Assembly (NCBI RefSeq): GCF_005871085.1
Contig: NZ_VAUP01000035.1
Span: 186,001-250,000, forward strand
Length of the DNA: 64,000 bases
Source of the DNA: Xanthobacter autotrophicus
GTDB lineage: Bacteria > Pseudomonadota > Alphaproteobacteria > Rhizobiales > Xanthobacteraceae
Reading direction: 5' to 3'
Shown here: one piece after another, positions 15,881-24,524 of the stretch
How the letters are laid out: the number at the start of each line of letters is the position of its first letter
Position numbering within the stretch: the first letter of the stretch is position 1
The notes under the pieces: generated by a model
Database searches by the model: none
The model's input: only the letters and a program-made list of their open reading frames with translations
What the model was told of the DNA's origin: nothing
Made by a program: the position numbers and the translations under genes

Positions 15881-18800
15881 TTAATAGGACAGGAAGGCCC
15901 CGGCGAAGATGCCCTCGGCCCGCTCGTCCCCGGCCAGCTTGAAGCGATATTGCAGCGTCAGGTCGAGGTAGGAGCGTGGCGCGGCGTATTCGTCCTCGTT
16001 GAACCAGTAGCGCATGGTCGCGCCCGGTCCCGCGCCGAGGGCAAACGGCGTGGCATAGCCGGTGTCGTAGCCGCCGCCGATGGCGAGATAGGGCCACAGC
16101 ACCAGCCGGTCGGAGATCGCGTCGAGCCGCCAGGCATGGCCGTAGCGCGCCTCGAAGGAGGCCACCGTCTGCGGCGTCATCAGGAAATAATTGTAGTCGC
16201 CATAGATCTGCCAGGCCCGCCAATTGTCCACGTCGACCCTGAGGTCGGTGCCCTCGCTCTTGGAATAGGCGGCGCGCAGCAGCACGTCGTCGCGGGCATA
16301 CTGGCCCACCGGGAACAGGTAGGACACCTCCAGCACCAGGTTCTCGCTCTTGAACGGCTTCCACCGGGCGCCAGCGCCGCCCTGGATGGTGTCGAAGCCG
16401 GTGGGGCCGCCCGCATCGCTGTAGAGCGTGCCGAAGCCGCGCACGAACAATTCGAAGATGGCGCCGTCGCGATAGCCGATGCCCGGCGGGCGCCAGTAGA
16501 TCTCCCCACCCGCGCCGATGGTGTGGTTGGCGCCCGGCGTGGGCGGGGCCAGGTAGGAGCCGGGGGCGACGCCCACCGCGCCGTAGCTCACCGAGGCATA
16601 GGCGCCCCAGGTCCGCGTCAGCTCCGCCACCTCGCGCCGGAGGCCGAACAGATATTGCGGATCAAGCTTCAGCTTGCCCTCGCGCGCCTCGTCGATGGCG
16701 GACTTGAAGTAATCCACCGCCTCCGCATTGTGATAGGTATGCCGCGCCGCATAGCCGGCATTGATCAGGTTGGTGCCGCGCAATTGCCAGCGACTGTTGG
16801 CTTCCGAGAAGTATTCGTAAGCGAGATCATCTTCGCCCGCCTGGCTCGCCAGCACCGCAAGGTCCACCGCCTTCATGCCGCGCAGGGCACCCGAATTATA
16901 GGCGGAGAGGAAGAGCTGGCGCGCCTCCTCCCTGCGCCCGAGCTGGGACAGCACGCCGATGCGCGCCGTGAGCATGGCCATGCGCTCCTGCCCGCTGCGC
17001 GCACGGGTGGCGGCAAGAGTGAAGGCCTGAAGCGCTGCTTCCTTGTCGTCGAGGGCGAGATAGGCAAAGCCAAAACGCGCCTGCACCTCATAGCTTCCCT
17101 CGCCTTCGTACGGCGCGAGAGCGTCGAGGGCGATAGCCGGCTGCTTGGCCGAAAGGCCGGCGTCGGCAAGGCCGAGGCGCACCTGTCGCACCTGTCCGGT
17201 TGGTAGGCGGCCGGAGGCGAGGGCGGCGCGGAAATCCAGGATGGCACCGGAGAAGTCCCGCGCCCGCATGCGCAAATTGGCCCGTTGCACCAGCAGCGTC
17301 GCATCGCGCGGGTTGCCGGCGAGCAGGCGGTTGGCCACCACCTCGGCTTCCCGGTAGCGGCCCGCCGAGGTGAGGGCGTTGAGCAGCAGCACCTGATAGG
17401 TGGTGTTGCCCGGCTCGGCATCCACCGCGCGGCGCGCCTCGGCGATGGCGGTCGAGTAGTCGCGCTTGCCGAAGGCGGCATAGGCGGCGCTGGCGGCCGC
17501 ATAGCCGGGCGCGGCCGGGTTCAGGCCCGCCCCCGCCACCTGCAGGGACTGGCCGGCGAACACCGAGCAAATGACCCCGTAGGACGTGGGCTGGCACAGC
17601 ACCACGGGCTGCACCAGGGCCGGGCGCGGACCGCCCGGCGCCTTCATCAGCGCCTCCGCCTGCTTGTGCAGGGGCACGATTTCCTTGTTCTTGCCCGCGT
17701 CGAGGGGCTCGAGCAGCTTCAAGGCGTCGGCCGCCTGCCCGGCGGCGAGCGCGGCATTGGAGGCGATGATGCGGAAGTTCAGGTCTTCCAGATCGGTCAG
17801 GACGGGGCTGGCGAGGGCGGTGTCGAATTCGCGGATCGCCTCGTCGCGCTGTCCGAGCTTCTGCACCAGATAGCCGCGCAGGACGTGGGGCAGAGGCTCG
17901 CTCGGATTGTCGGCCACCGCGCCGGCGGCGGCAGCCTCCGCCTCCTTGACCTGACCTGCCGCCATCAGCGCGTTGATCAGCACGATACGGAACACCAGGG
18001 CGTCCGGCGCCCGGTCCACCGCCTGCCGGGCGAGGGTGACGGCGGCCTGCGCCTTGCCGCGCGCCAGCTCCTTGATGGCCTGTTCCGCCAACGGCTCGGC
18101 GAGGCGCTTCTCGTTGGCGGCGCGCAGGGCGAGCAGGGTCGGATCGGTGTCGCCCTGGGCGATGGCGTCGCGGATGGCGACATCCAGATCCTTGAACTTC
18201 TTCGCCCGCTCCAGCGTATCCACCAGAAGGCGGCGCCAGGTGGGATTGCCGGGATTGTCCTTCAGCGCCTCGCGGATGCGGGTTTCTGCGAGGGCATCGT
18301 TGCCGTCGCGATAGGCGTTGAAAGCCTCCAGCGCGGCGTCGTAGCCGGGGGTGTCGGACACCCCGCCGCCGGGGGGCGTGGTGGCCGGCACGAGGCTGCA
18401 CGAGGGACCATAGGGGGTGTCCACGCACTTCTGGTAAGGCACGGGCAGGCTCTGGAACGCCTTGTCTGGCACCAGCTTCGGGTTTTTCTCCTGGGTCCGG
18501 GCGACGCGCAGGCGACCAGCGACCGCCGCGTCCTGCGGCTGCACCTGTTCCAGCAGCTTGATGGCGCGCTGGGGGTGGCCGGCGGCGATGGCGGCATCGG
18601 CCATCACCAGGCGCACGTCGCGCGCGGTCGCTCCGGAAAGGACTTCGTCCTTCAGGGCGGTGTCGAAATCCTGCTCGGCTTCGGCGATGCGGCCGAGCCG
18701 CTCGCGCAGATAGCCACGCAGGGTGCGGGGCAGGAAGGATTGCGGATCCACCTCCACCGCCTCGCCGGCGGCCTTCTCCGCCGCCTCGATCTGCCCATCA

Positions 18801-19354
18801 GCGATGAGGGCGTAGACCAGCAACATGCGGTAGCTCAGATCGTCCGGCACCAGCGCGATGGCCTTCTTCGCCGCCTCCACCGCCGCCTTCGGGTTGGAGG
18901 CCTCCAGCGCCTTGTTGGCGGCGAGCGAGGGCGCCTGCGCCAGGATCTTGCTTTGCGCCCGCACCCGCGCCACCAGCGTCTGGTCGGTGATGCCGGCGGC
19001 GATGGCCTGATTGCCGGCGGCCACCGCCTCGGCGGTCTTGTCCTGGGCCTCCAGCGCATCCATCAGCAGCAGCCACAGGCGCGCCACGTCCGGCCGCAGC
19101 TTCAGGGCTTCGCGGGCATAGGTGACCGTCTCGGAATACTTCTTGTCGCGCTGGGCCGCATAGGCCCGGTCGGCCGCGGCCCAGGCCGCGCCGGTCAGTT
19201 CCGGCGGCTCGGCGCGGGCCGGAGTTGGGCCGGCGAGAGGCCCGGCCGCAAGCGCGGTGGCCAGCATCACGCCGAGCGCCATGCGCTTCAAGCGAATCGG
19301 GTCCCGAAGCGCGGGGGACGAAAGAGCCGGGCGGAGAGGATTCGCGGTGGTCAT
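15881..19354 (-). CDS. NfrA-like TPR / outer-membrane beta-barrel exopolysaccharide exporter
   Basis: 1157 aa. A signal peptide ends near ARAE (residue 49). About 850 residues of helical TPR-type repeats follow, then a beta-rich C-terminal domain (about 900-1157) ending in an aromatic barrel-like terminus (RAEGIFAGAFLSY). The C-terminal segment with LVLWPYLAIGGGYD, GAGPGATMRYWFNEDEY and SYLDLTLQYRFKL resembles the C-terminal domain of phage N4 adsorption protein A (NfrA). NfrA exports the N4 glycan receptor polysaccharide in E. coli. The TPR part is built from three similar modules of about 280 residues, two of which end in a C-x2-T-x-Y-G-x2-C motif (Cys310/319 and Cys587/596). A methionine at codon 25 is an alternative start. 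It lies downstream of the AlgFIJX-like genes and 14 kb from wecB. Confidence 0.72.
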   Translation of the reverse strand: MTTANPLRPALSSPALRDPIRLKRMALGVMLATALAAGPLAGPTPARAEPPELTGAAWAAADRAYAAQRDKKYSETVTYAREALKLRPDVARLWLLLMDALEAQDKTAEAVAAGNQAIAAGITDQTLVARVRAQSKILAQAPSLAANKALEASNPKAAVEAAKKAIALVPDDLSYRMLLVYALIADGQIEAAEKAAGEAVEVDPQSFLPRTLRGYLRERLGRIAEAEQDFDTALKDEVLSGATARDVRLVMADAAIAAGHPQRAIKLLEQVQPQDAAVAGRLRVARTQEKNPKLVPDKAFQSLPVPYQKCVDTPYGPSCSLVPATTPPGGGVSDTPGYDAALEAFNAYRDGNDALAETRIREALKDNPGNPTWRRLLVDTLERAKKFKDLDVAIRDAIAQGDTDPTLLALRAANEKRLAEPLAEQAIKELARGKAQAAVTLARQAVDRAPDALVFRIVLINALMAAGQVKEAEAAAAGAVADNPSEPLPHVLRGYLVQKLGQRDEAIREFDTALASPVLTDLEDLNFRIIASNAALAAGQAADALKLLEPLDAGKNKEIVPLHKQAEALMKAPGGPRPALVQPVVLCQPTSYGVICSVFAGQSLQVAGAGLNPAAPGYAAASAAYAAFGKRDYSTAIAEARRAVDAEPGNTTYQVLLLNALTSAGRYREAEVVANRLLAGNPRDATLLVQRANLRMRARDFSGAILDFRAALASGRLPTGQVRQVRLGLADAGLSAKQPAIALDALAPYEGEGSYEVQARFGFAYLALDDKEAALQAFTLAATRARSGQERMAMLTARIGVLSQLGRREEARQLFLSAYNSGALRGMKAVDLAVLASQAGEDDLAYEYFSEANSRWQLRGTNLINAGYAARHTYHNAEAVDYFKSAIDEAREGKLKLDPQYLFGLRREVAELTRTWGAYASVSYGAVGVAPGSYLAPPTPGANHTIGAGGEIYWRPPGIGYRDGAIFELFVRGFGTLYSDAGGPTGFDTIQGGAGARWKPFKSENLVLEVSYLFPVGQYARDDVLLRAAYSKSEGTDLRVDVDNWRAWQIYGDYNYFLMTPQTVASFEARYGHAWRLDAISDRLVLWPYLAIGGGYDTGYATPFALGAGPGATMRYWFNEDEYAAPRSYLDLTLQYRFKLAGDERAEGIFAGAFLSY

Positions 19355-19377
19355 GACGCCACCGTCTCAGGGAATAT

Positions 19378-19393
19378 TTAAACCGGGGTTAAC
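19378..19393. promoter_or_regulatory. Consensus CtrA box upstream of the nfrA-like gene
   Basis: TTAA-ACCGGGG-TTAAC is an exact match to the CtrA full site TTAA-N7-TTAAC. It is 24-39 bp before the annotated ATG, in the most AT-rich patch of the surrounding sequence. Depending on the true start codon it would cover the -35 region (activation) or the start region (repression). Confidence 0.6.
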
Positions 19394-19533
19394 CTTAAGA
19401 GATACGATGAATAAAATACTTCCATAAATACTTTGTTTACCATACTGACCGGCGCGGACCCGCATGGCACACAAGAAATGCGCCGGCTCCTTCGCGAAAG
19501 CGGCGCGCCGGACCCATCTTCTTAACTTGCTGT

Positions 19534-20538
19534 TTACTTCCCGATCGCCGCGCGCATCCGCTCGCGCCAGGTCTCGCCGCTCATGAGCGAGGGCGCATCC
19601 CACTGGTCCGCGGCCTGCGGACCGCTATGGAACGGTCCCTCGTTGAACTGCCACACCAGCACCTGCGGCGGCGCCTTGGCGAAGTCAGGCGTGCCGACGG
19701 CCTGGAGGAAGGTGACCCATGGCCCCACGTTGCCGGGGTTCCAGGTGAGGGAGACCGGCCGGTCGAGCCCATTGGAGAGCTTCTGCGGGAAGCCGAGATA
19801 GGGCTGCACGAAGCTGTTGCCCACCACATGGACGGGCGCCGGCCCGCTATCGAGCAGGGAGGCCTTGGCGGCGGGCGGGGTGCGCACGGTGTAGAGGTCG
19901 GGGCCCACCTGCTTCTGCTGGTCGGGCGGCAGGAAGCGCTCGGCAAGATCCCCCAGATGGCGCTGGGTGACCCATTCCCCCAGCTTGTCGCCGCCCGGCG
20001 CGCCGGCGAGCTTCGACACCTTGGTCTTGATGAAGGCGGCCACGGCATCCGCCGCCGCCTCGGACGACCAGGCCGTCCAGTGGTAGTCGGCCCGGTAGAA
20101 GCTGGTCTGGCGGCCGGTCTCCACCGATTTGAGCGCCGGGCGCAGGTCCAGCGTATCAATGCCCGCCTTCTTCAGCTCGTCGAGGATGAAGTCGTACTGC
20201 CCCGCCACGTCCGCCGACAGGCTGGTGCCGTCGGGCAGGCGCGCCGCGTAGAAGCGGGCCTTCAGCGGCACCACCAAAGTGATGAGGGTGATGCCCCGCG
20301 CGGCGAGTGACGCCTTGGCGTCCTTGATCAGCCCCACATTGGCGGTGATGCCGGCCCGGTCCAGAACCGTCAGGCTCTCCCAGCCGGGAAAAAGCCAGCC
20401 GTCCTTGCCGATGATGAGGGTGGTGCCGCCGGACGGGCCCTGCGCCGCCGCCGGAGCCGCCGCGCCCGCGACGGCGAGCGCCGAGGCCAGGGCTGCCCCG
20501 GCCAGCAGCCGGCGGCGGGTGAGGGCGCGAAGCGTCAT
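19534..20538 (-). CDS. AlgX/AlgJ-like SGNH O-acetyltransferase (Tat-type signal)
   Basis: 334 aa from the ATG at 20538. The N-terminus has a twin-arginine-like signal (LTRRRLLAGAALASALAVAG, cut near AAAQ). The mature part has IIGKDGWLFPGWESL (the start typical of AlgX/AlgJ SGNH domains), the catalytic Asp-His pair in RADYHWTAWSS, and HVVGNSFVQPY holding the presumed serine nucleophile. The family transfers acetyl groups to exported polysaccharide in the periplasm. Its ATG overlaps the stop of the preceding algJ-like gene (ATGA), so the two are coupled. No C-terminal carbohydrate-binding module is present, unlike Pseudomonas AlgX. Confidence 0.82.
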   Translation of the reverse strand: MTLRALTRRRLLAGAALASALAVAGAAAPAAAQGPSGGTTLIIGKDGWLFPGWESLTVLDRAGITANVGLIKDAKASLAARGITLITLVVPLKARFYAARLPDGTSLSADVAGQYDFILDELKKAGIDTLDLRPALKSVETGRQTSFYRADYHWTAWSSEAAADAVAAFIKTKVSKLAGAPGGDKLGEWVTQRHLGDLAERFLPPDQQKQVGPDLYTVRTPPAAKASLLDSGPAPVHVVGNSFVQPYLGFPQKLSNGLDRPVSLTWNPGNVGPWVTFLQAVGTPDFAKAPPQVLVWQFNEGPFHSGPQAADQWDAPSLMSGETWRERMRAAIGK

Positions 20539-21617
20539 GTCGGATCTCCCAGAAAGCGGCGTTCGGTCTCCGTCAGCGGGCGGGTAAGCGCACGCATGGG
20601 AAACTCCCACACGATGAGCCGTGTCTGCGCGAGACTTTCGGGCTCATTCATCAGAAATTCCAGAAGCTGGCCGGCAAAGCCGCTGCCGTCAGCGCTCTTC
20701 TGCGCCACCTCATAGCCGGACGCCGCCTGCAGATAATCCAGGAAACCGGAATTGCGCGAGAAAGAGGACCCCGCCAACACCACCGCGGGCGCGGGCACAT
20801 CGTCGAGCAGGCCGCCGCTGCGGGCGATGGTGACGGACACGTCCGGCACCTCGTCGGGCTCGGGACCCGACCAGGGCCAGGAGCGCTCCAGCCCGGCAAG
20901 GCGCATCAGGTCGCCCACACGCGCATGCGGCGCGCTCTCCTTCAACGTCACCTTCTGGGTCCCGGCGCCGATCTTCCGCGCCACATGCTCGGCCACGCGC
21001 GCGGCGGCGAGGCGCGCGCCCGAAGGGCTCCAGTGGGTGTCGGTGCGCAGGAAGCCGTCCGCGTCGGGAAAGCCCGGCGCGATCTCCACCTGGTCGAGGC
21101 CCAGCCCACGGCTCCCCTGCCACCACGCGGCGGAACGCTTGGCCGCCAGATCCGCCACCTGAAGACCACAGAGCCGGTCTGCCGCCAGCAGGGCCTTGTC
21201 GGGCACCGGCAGCACCACAAGGGCGATGTTCCGCGCGACGAGATGATCTCGGATCTTCGCGGCGAGCCGGATGCGCGCGCCCACATGGGCCTCCCGCTCG
21301 CGCGGCTCGACGATCTCGTCGGCATAGAACAGCCAGCCGGGACACCCGGCGCGCACCAGCGGCCCGGCATCGCCGAAAAGACGGTAGGCAAGGCCCGAGG
21401 CGATATCACCAAGCCCCGTCAGCTTAGGCAAAGCGGCCACCACCTGCTTGTCCAGCACCGCAGTGAAGCGACCTTCCAGGATGTCCGCCGGGCTGGCCAC
21501 TGCCGCAAGCGCCTCCCGGCTTTCGGGGCCGGGGAGCCGCGCCGCGACGAAGCCGAGGCCGGCTAGCAACAGCGCCAGGAAGGCCAGGGTGGCGAGGGTG
21601 CGGGCGAGGGTCGTCAT
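20535..21617 (-). CDS. AlgJ-like SGNH O-acetyltransferase (membrane-anchored)
   Basis: 360 aa with one N-terminal membrane anchor (LATLAFLALLLAGLGFVAA). The AlgJ-type SGNH domain has PGWLFYADEIVEP near the start, IALVVLPVPDKALLAADRL, the Asp-His catalytic pair in LRTDTHWSPSGARLAA, and VVLAGSSFSRNSGF with the candidate nucleophile serine. It lies 6 nt downstream of algI and overlaps the next SGNH gene by 4 nt. It would take acetyl groups from AlgI and pass or add them to a nascent surface polysaccharide. Confidence 0.85.
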   Translation of the reverse strand: MTTLARTLATLAFLALLLAGLGFVAARLPGPESREALAAVASPADILEGRFTAVLDKQVVAALPKLTGLGDIASGLAYRLFGDAGPLVRAGCPGWLFYADEIVEPREREAHVGARIRLAAKIRDHLVARNIALVVLPVPDKALLAADRLCGLQVADLAAKRSAAWWQGSRGLGLDQVEIAPGFPDADGFLRTDTHWSPSGARLAAARVAEHVARKIGAGTQKVTLKESAPHARVGDLMRLAGLERSWPWSGPEPDEVPDVSVTIARSGGLLDDVPAPAVVLAGSSFSRNSGFLDYLQAASGYEVAQKSADGSGFAGQLLEFLMNEPESLAQTRLIVWEFPMRALTRPLTETERRFLGDPT

Positions 21618-21623
21618 GCCGCG

Positions 21624-23009
21624 TCAGAACTGGAAATAGAGGAAGGGCACGACGATCCGCCCCTGCAGCACGAACACCGCGAACAGGAACAAAGGCAGCG
21701 CCGTCCACGCCCGCAGCGCGTGGCCGGGATTGGGCGCGGAAGGGTCAATGCGCATCAGCTTCGGCAGATAGATGAGGCCGATGCCGAGGGCGAGGGTGAC
21801 CAGTTCCAGCGGCCGGAGCGCCGCCCCCATGGCGGGCGAAAGCGAAAGCCCGTGGGCGCCGGCGAGGCCGGAGAAGATGCGCCCCGCCTCGTCCCAGCTC
21901 GCGGCGCGGAACAGCGCCCAGCCGACCATGACGAAGGCGAGGGTAAGCACATGGCCCGGCAGCGCACCGGTGCCGGGCAGGCGCGCGGCCTTCCACACCC
22001 GCCCCACCATCAGGCCGAAGCCGTGCCACAGGCCCCAGATGAGGAAGGTCCAGCTCGCCCCATGCCACAGGCCGCCAAGGCCCATGGTGACCAGCAGGTT
22101 CATGGAGACGCGGCCGGTGGAGCCCCGGTTGCCGCCCAGCGGAATGTAGAGATAGTCCCGCAGCCAGCTGGACAGGGAGATGTGCCAGCGCCGCCAGAAA
22201 TCAGAAAGCGAGGTGGCAAGATAGGGATTGTCGAAATTCTCCGGGAATTTCAGCCCCACCATCAGCCCGAGGCCGATGGCCATGGCGCTGTAGCCGGAAA
22301 AATCGAAATAGAGCTGCAGCGTATAGCCCGCCACCGCCAGCAGCACGTCCGCCGTGGTCGGCTCGGCTAGGGCGTAGCCCGCGTCCACCATGGGGGCGAG
22401 CGTATCGGCGATGAGCACCTTCTGGGCGAAGCCGAGCATGAAGCGCTCCACCGCGAACATGAACTCGGCGCGGTGGAAGGTGCGCGCCTTCAACCGCTGC
22501 GCCACCCATTCGTAGCGCACCACGGGACCGGCCACGAGGTGGCCGAACATGGACTGGTAGGTGGCGTAGTTCACGAACGACGGCTCGGCCGCGACCGTGC
22601 CGCGGAACACGTCGGTGGAATAGGAGATGGCGCCGAACACGAAGAAGCTGAGGCCGATGGGCAACAGCACATCCTGCCAGCCCCACACCGAGGCCCCCAG
22701 CGCCCCCGCCGAATGCACGAACATGTTGGCGTATTTGAACCAGACGAGCGACGCCAGCGGCCACGCGATCCCCACCACCAGCGCCCGCCGCCGTCCCGCG
22801 CCGTCCGCCCGGGCGATCCACAGGCCCGTGGCCCAGGACCACACGGCGATGGAGACGATGAGCGGCAGGAAATCCGCCCGCCACCAAGCATAGAACAGCC
22901 AGGAGAAGGCGAGGATGGCAAGGTTGCGCGCCGCCCCCGGCGTCAGCGCGTAGACGATGAGGAACACCGGCAGGAACAGGAACAGGAAGCTGTCGGAGGC
23001 GAAGACCAT
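21624..23009 (-). CDS. AlgI-like MBOAT O-acetyltransferase
   Basis: 461-aa polytopic inner-membrane protein of the MBOAT family, about 10-12 hydrophobic segments. It starts MVFASDSFLFLFLPVF, the typical AlgI N-terminus. The middle has PIGLSFFVFGAISYSTDVFRG and QLYFDFSGYSAMAIGLGLM. The catalytic region has FWRRWHISLSSWLRDYLYIPLGG and the essential histidine in GGLWHGASWTFLIWGLWHG. It moves acetyl groups from cytoplasmic acetyl-CoA to periplasmic acceptors. Third partner of the AlgF/AlgJ/AlgX set here. Confidence 0.93.
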   Translation of the reverse strand: MVFASDSFLFLFLPVFLIVYALTPGAARNLAILAFSWLFYAWWRADFLPLIVSIAVWSWATGLWIARADGAGRRRALVVGIAWPLASLVWFKYANMFVHSAGALGASVWGWQDVLLPIGLSFFVFGAISYSTDVFRGTVAAEPSFVNYATYQSMFGHLVAGPVVRYEWVAQRLKARTFHRAEFMFAVERFMLGFAQKVLIADTLAPMVDAGYALAEPTTADVLLAVAGYTLQLYFDFSGYSAMAIGLGLMVGLKFPENFDNPYLATSLSDFWRRWHISLSSWLRDYLYIPLGGNRGSTGRVSMNLLVTMGLGGLWHGASWTFLIWGLWHGFGLMVGRVWKAARLPGTGALPGHVLTLAFVMVGWALFRAASWDEAGRIFSGLAGAHGLSLSPAMGAALRPLELVTLALGIGLIYLPKLMRIDPSAPNPGHALRAWTALPLFLFAVFVLQGRIVVPFLYFQF

Positions 23010-23022
23010 GGACCCCGCCCGA

Positions 23023-23724
23023 CTAGTTGGCGGCGCCGCGATAGGTCTCGGTCTCGTCGCGTTGGCCGGTGAGCACCGGGCCGGAGGCGCCCGGCAGCAG
23101 GAACAGGCTGTAATGGTCCCCGGCCTTCAGCGGCGGCAGGGTCAGGGGGCCGGAGGCCGCCGCCCCGCAGGTGGCCGATAGGATCGCCTCGATGGGATTG
23201 ATGGCGCGCTGGCGGGTGGCGTTGGGCGCCACCGCCTCGAACACGGTGGGGCCGCCATCGGCGACAGTCACGGCGCCGTCGCAGCCGGGCACGAGATTGT
23301 AGAAGCGCAGCTGGGCCTTCAGGTCGTTGCGGCCCTCGGTGGAATCGGCGATGACCACCGCCGGGCCGCCCGCCGGCACCACCACGGTGGAGAAGGCGTC
23401 CGCCGCCGGCACGATCTCGCCGGCCACCGGCCGGCCGTCGATGCTGAGGGCGAGCGGGGTACCGCCTTTCACCACGCGGTAGATGGTGGCGGTGTCGCCC
23501 TGCGCCATCGGTGCCGCCGGACCTGATCCGAAGGCGATGGGCAGGCCGCTGAGGGAAAGGTCGATCACGCGCACATAGGCCGAGCCGGCCGGAGGCTTGG
23601 GCGCATAGAGCCGGGTCAGTTCCTGCGCCTGTGCGCCAAAGCTGGCCATGGCGAGGGCCAAGGCGCCGAGGCCGGCGGCGATCCGGCTTCCGGCGGCACG
23701 CGTGACACGGATGGAAACAGGCAT
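23023..23724 (-). CDS. AlgF-like periplasmic O-acetylation protein
   Basis: 233 aa with a signal peptide cut near AQAQE (residue 35). The mature N-terminus LTRLYAPKPPAGSAYVRVIDLS matches the start of alginate O-acetylation protein AlgF (LY-PxxPxGSAFVRV), and the rest is beta-rich with two cysteines. First gene of the algF-algI-algJ-algX-like operon; 13 nt separate it from algI. AlgF links AlgJ and AlgX in Pseudomonas. No alginate polymerase genes are visible, so the substrate is another glycan. Confidence 0.75.
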   Translation of the reverse strand: MPVSIRVTRAAGSRIAAGLGALALAMASFGAQAQELTRLYAPKPPAGSAYVRVIDLSLSGLPIAFGSGPAAPMAQGDTATIYRVVKGGTPLALSIDGRPVAGEIVPAADAFSTVVVPAGGPAVVIADSTEGRNDLKAQLRFYNLVPGCDGAVTVADGGPTVFEAVAPNATRQRAINPIEAILSATCGAAASGPLTLPPLKAGDHYSLFLLPGASGPVLTGQRDETETYRGAAN

Positions 23725-23909
23725 GCGCGGACCCCTGACCAGCCTGAAGACAGCTTCAGCCTCCGGCGCGACCCCGAACCCAAATACGGGGATCGCACCT
23801 GAAGCCAGACGCCAAGACAGTTAGGCCCTGCGCCCGCGCGAGACAACCGAGCCGCCCGCCCATCGCCGCCCATGGTTACGCAGCGTGACCGAAACTGGCG
23901 CGCCCGCGC

Positions 23910-24524
23910 TCAGGCTTCATACTTCTCCAGGAAGCCTTCGATGGGCAGCGCGCGGAAGTCCGGCAGGGCCGTCCGAAGTTGCTCGTGGCTCCAGTCCCAC
24001 CACCCCAGCGCCTGGAGGCGCGCGGCGATGTCCGCCGGGAAACGCTCCTTCACCACCCGCGCCGGCACTCCGGCAACGATGGCATAGGCCGGCACATCCT
24101 TGGACACCACCGCACCCGCCGCCACCACCGCGCCGGTACCCACGCTGCGCCCGGCGAGCACCACCGCCCCATGGCCGATCCACACGTCATGGCCGAGGGT
24201 CAGGCGCTGGTCGCGGCGCCACTGGAAGAAGTCCGTCTCGTCCGCCTCGCCAGGAAAATAGGCGGAGGCGCGATAGGTGAAATGCGCCTGCGAGGCCCGC
24301 CAGGTGGGGTGGTTGCCGGGATTGAGGCGGGTCATGGCGGCGATGGAGCAGAACTTGCCGATGCGCGCATAGGCGATGTCGGCGTCGTTCACCACGTAGG
24401 AATAATCGCCCATCTCCACTTCGAGCAGCTTGGTGCGGGCGCCCACCTCGGTATAGCGGCCGAGGGTGGAAGCCTTTACCTGCGCGGTGGGATCGATGAG
24501 GGGGGTCTCCCCCAGCACCTTCAC
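23910..24524 (-). CDS. Hexapeptide-repeat acyltransferase of the phosphonate-associated type
   Basis: 204 aa left-handed beta-helix protein: [56 protein letters not shown] shows the [LIV]-G-x4 repeats. Then come [20 protein letters not shown] with the catalytic-type histidine, and [17 protein letters not shown]. This resembles the xenobiotic acyltransferase-like protein found in phn operons. Start is GTG and overlaps the preceding gene by 4 nt (GTGA). The partner gene is also a phosphonate-operon type, yet no C-P lyase or phosphonate transporter is in the window, so the role may be elsewhere. Confidence 0.8.
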   Translation of the reverse strand: MKVLGETPLIDPTAQVKASTLGRYTEVGARTKLLEVEMGDYSYVVNDADIAYARIGKFCSIAAMTRLNPGNHPTWRASQAHFTYRASAYFPGEADETDFFQWRRDQRLTLGHDVWIGHGAVVLAGRSVGTGAVVAAGAVVSKDVPAYAIVAGVPARVVKERFPADIAARLQALGWWDWSHEQLRTALPDFRALPIEGFLEKYEA

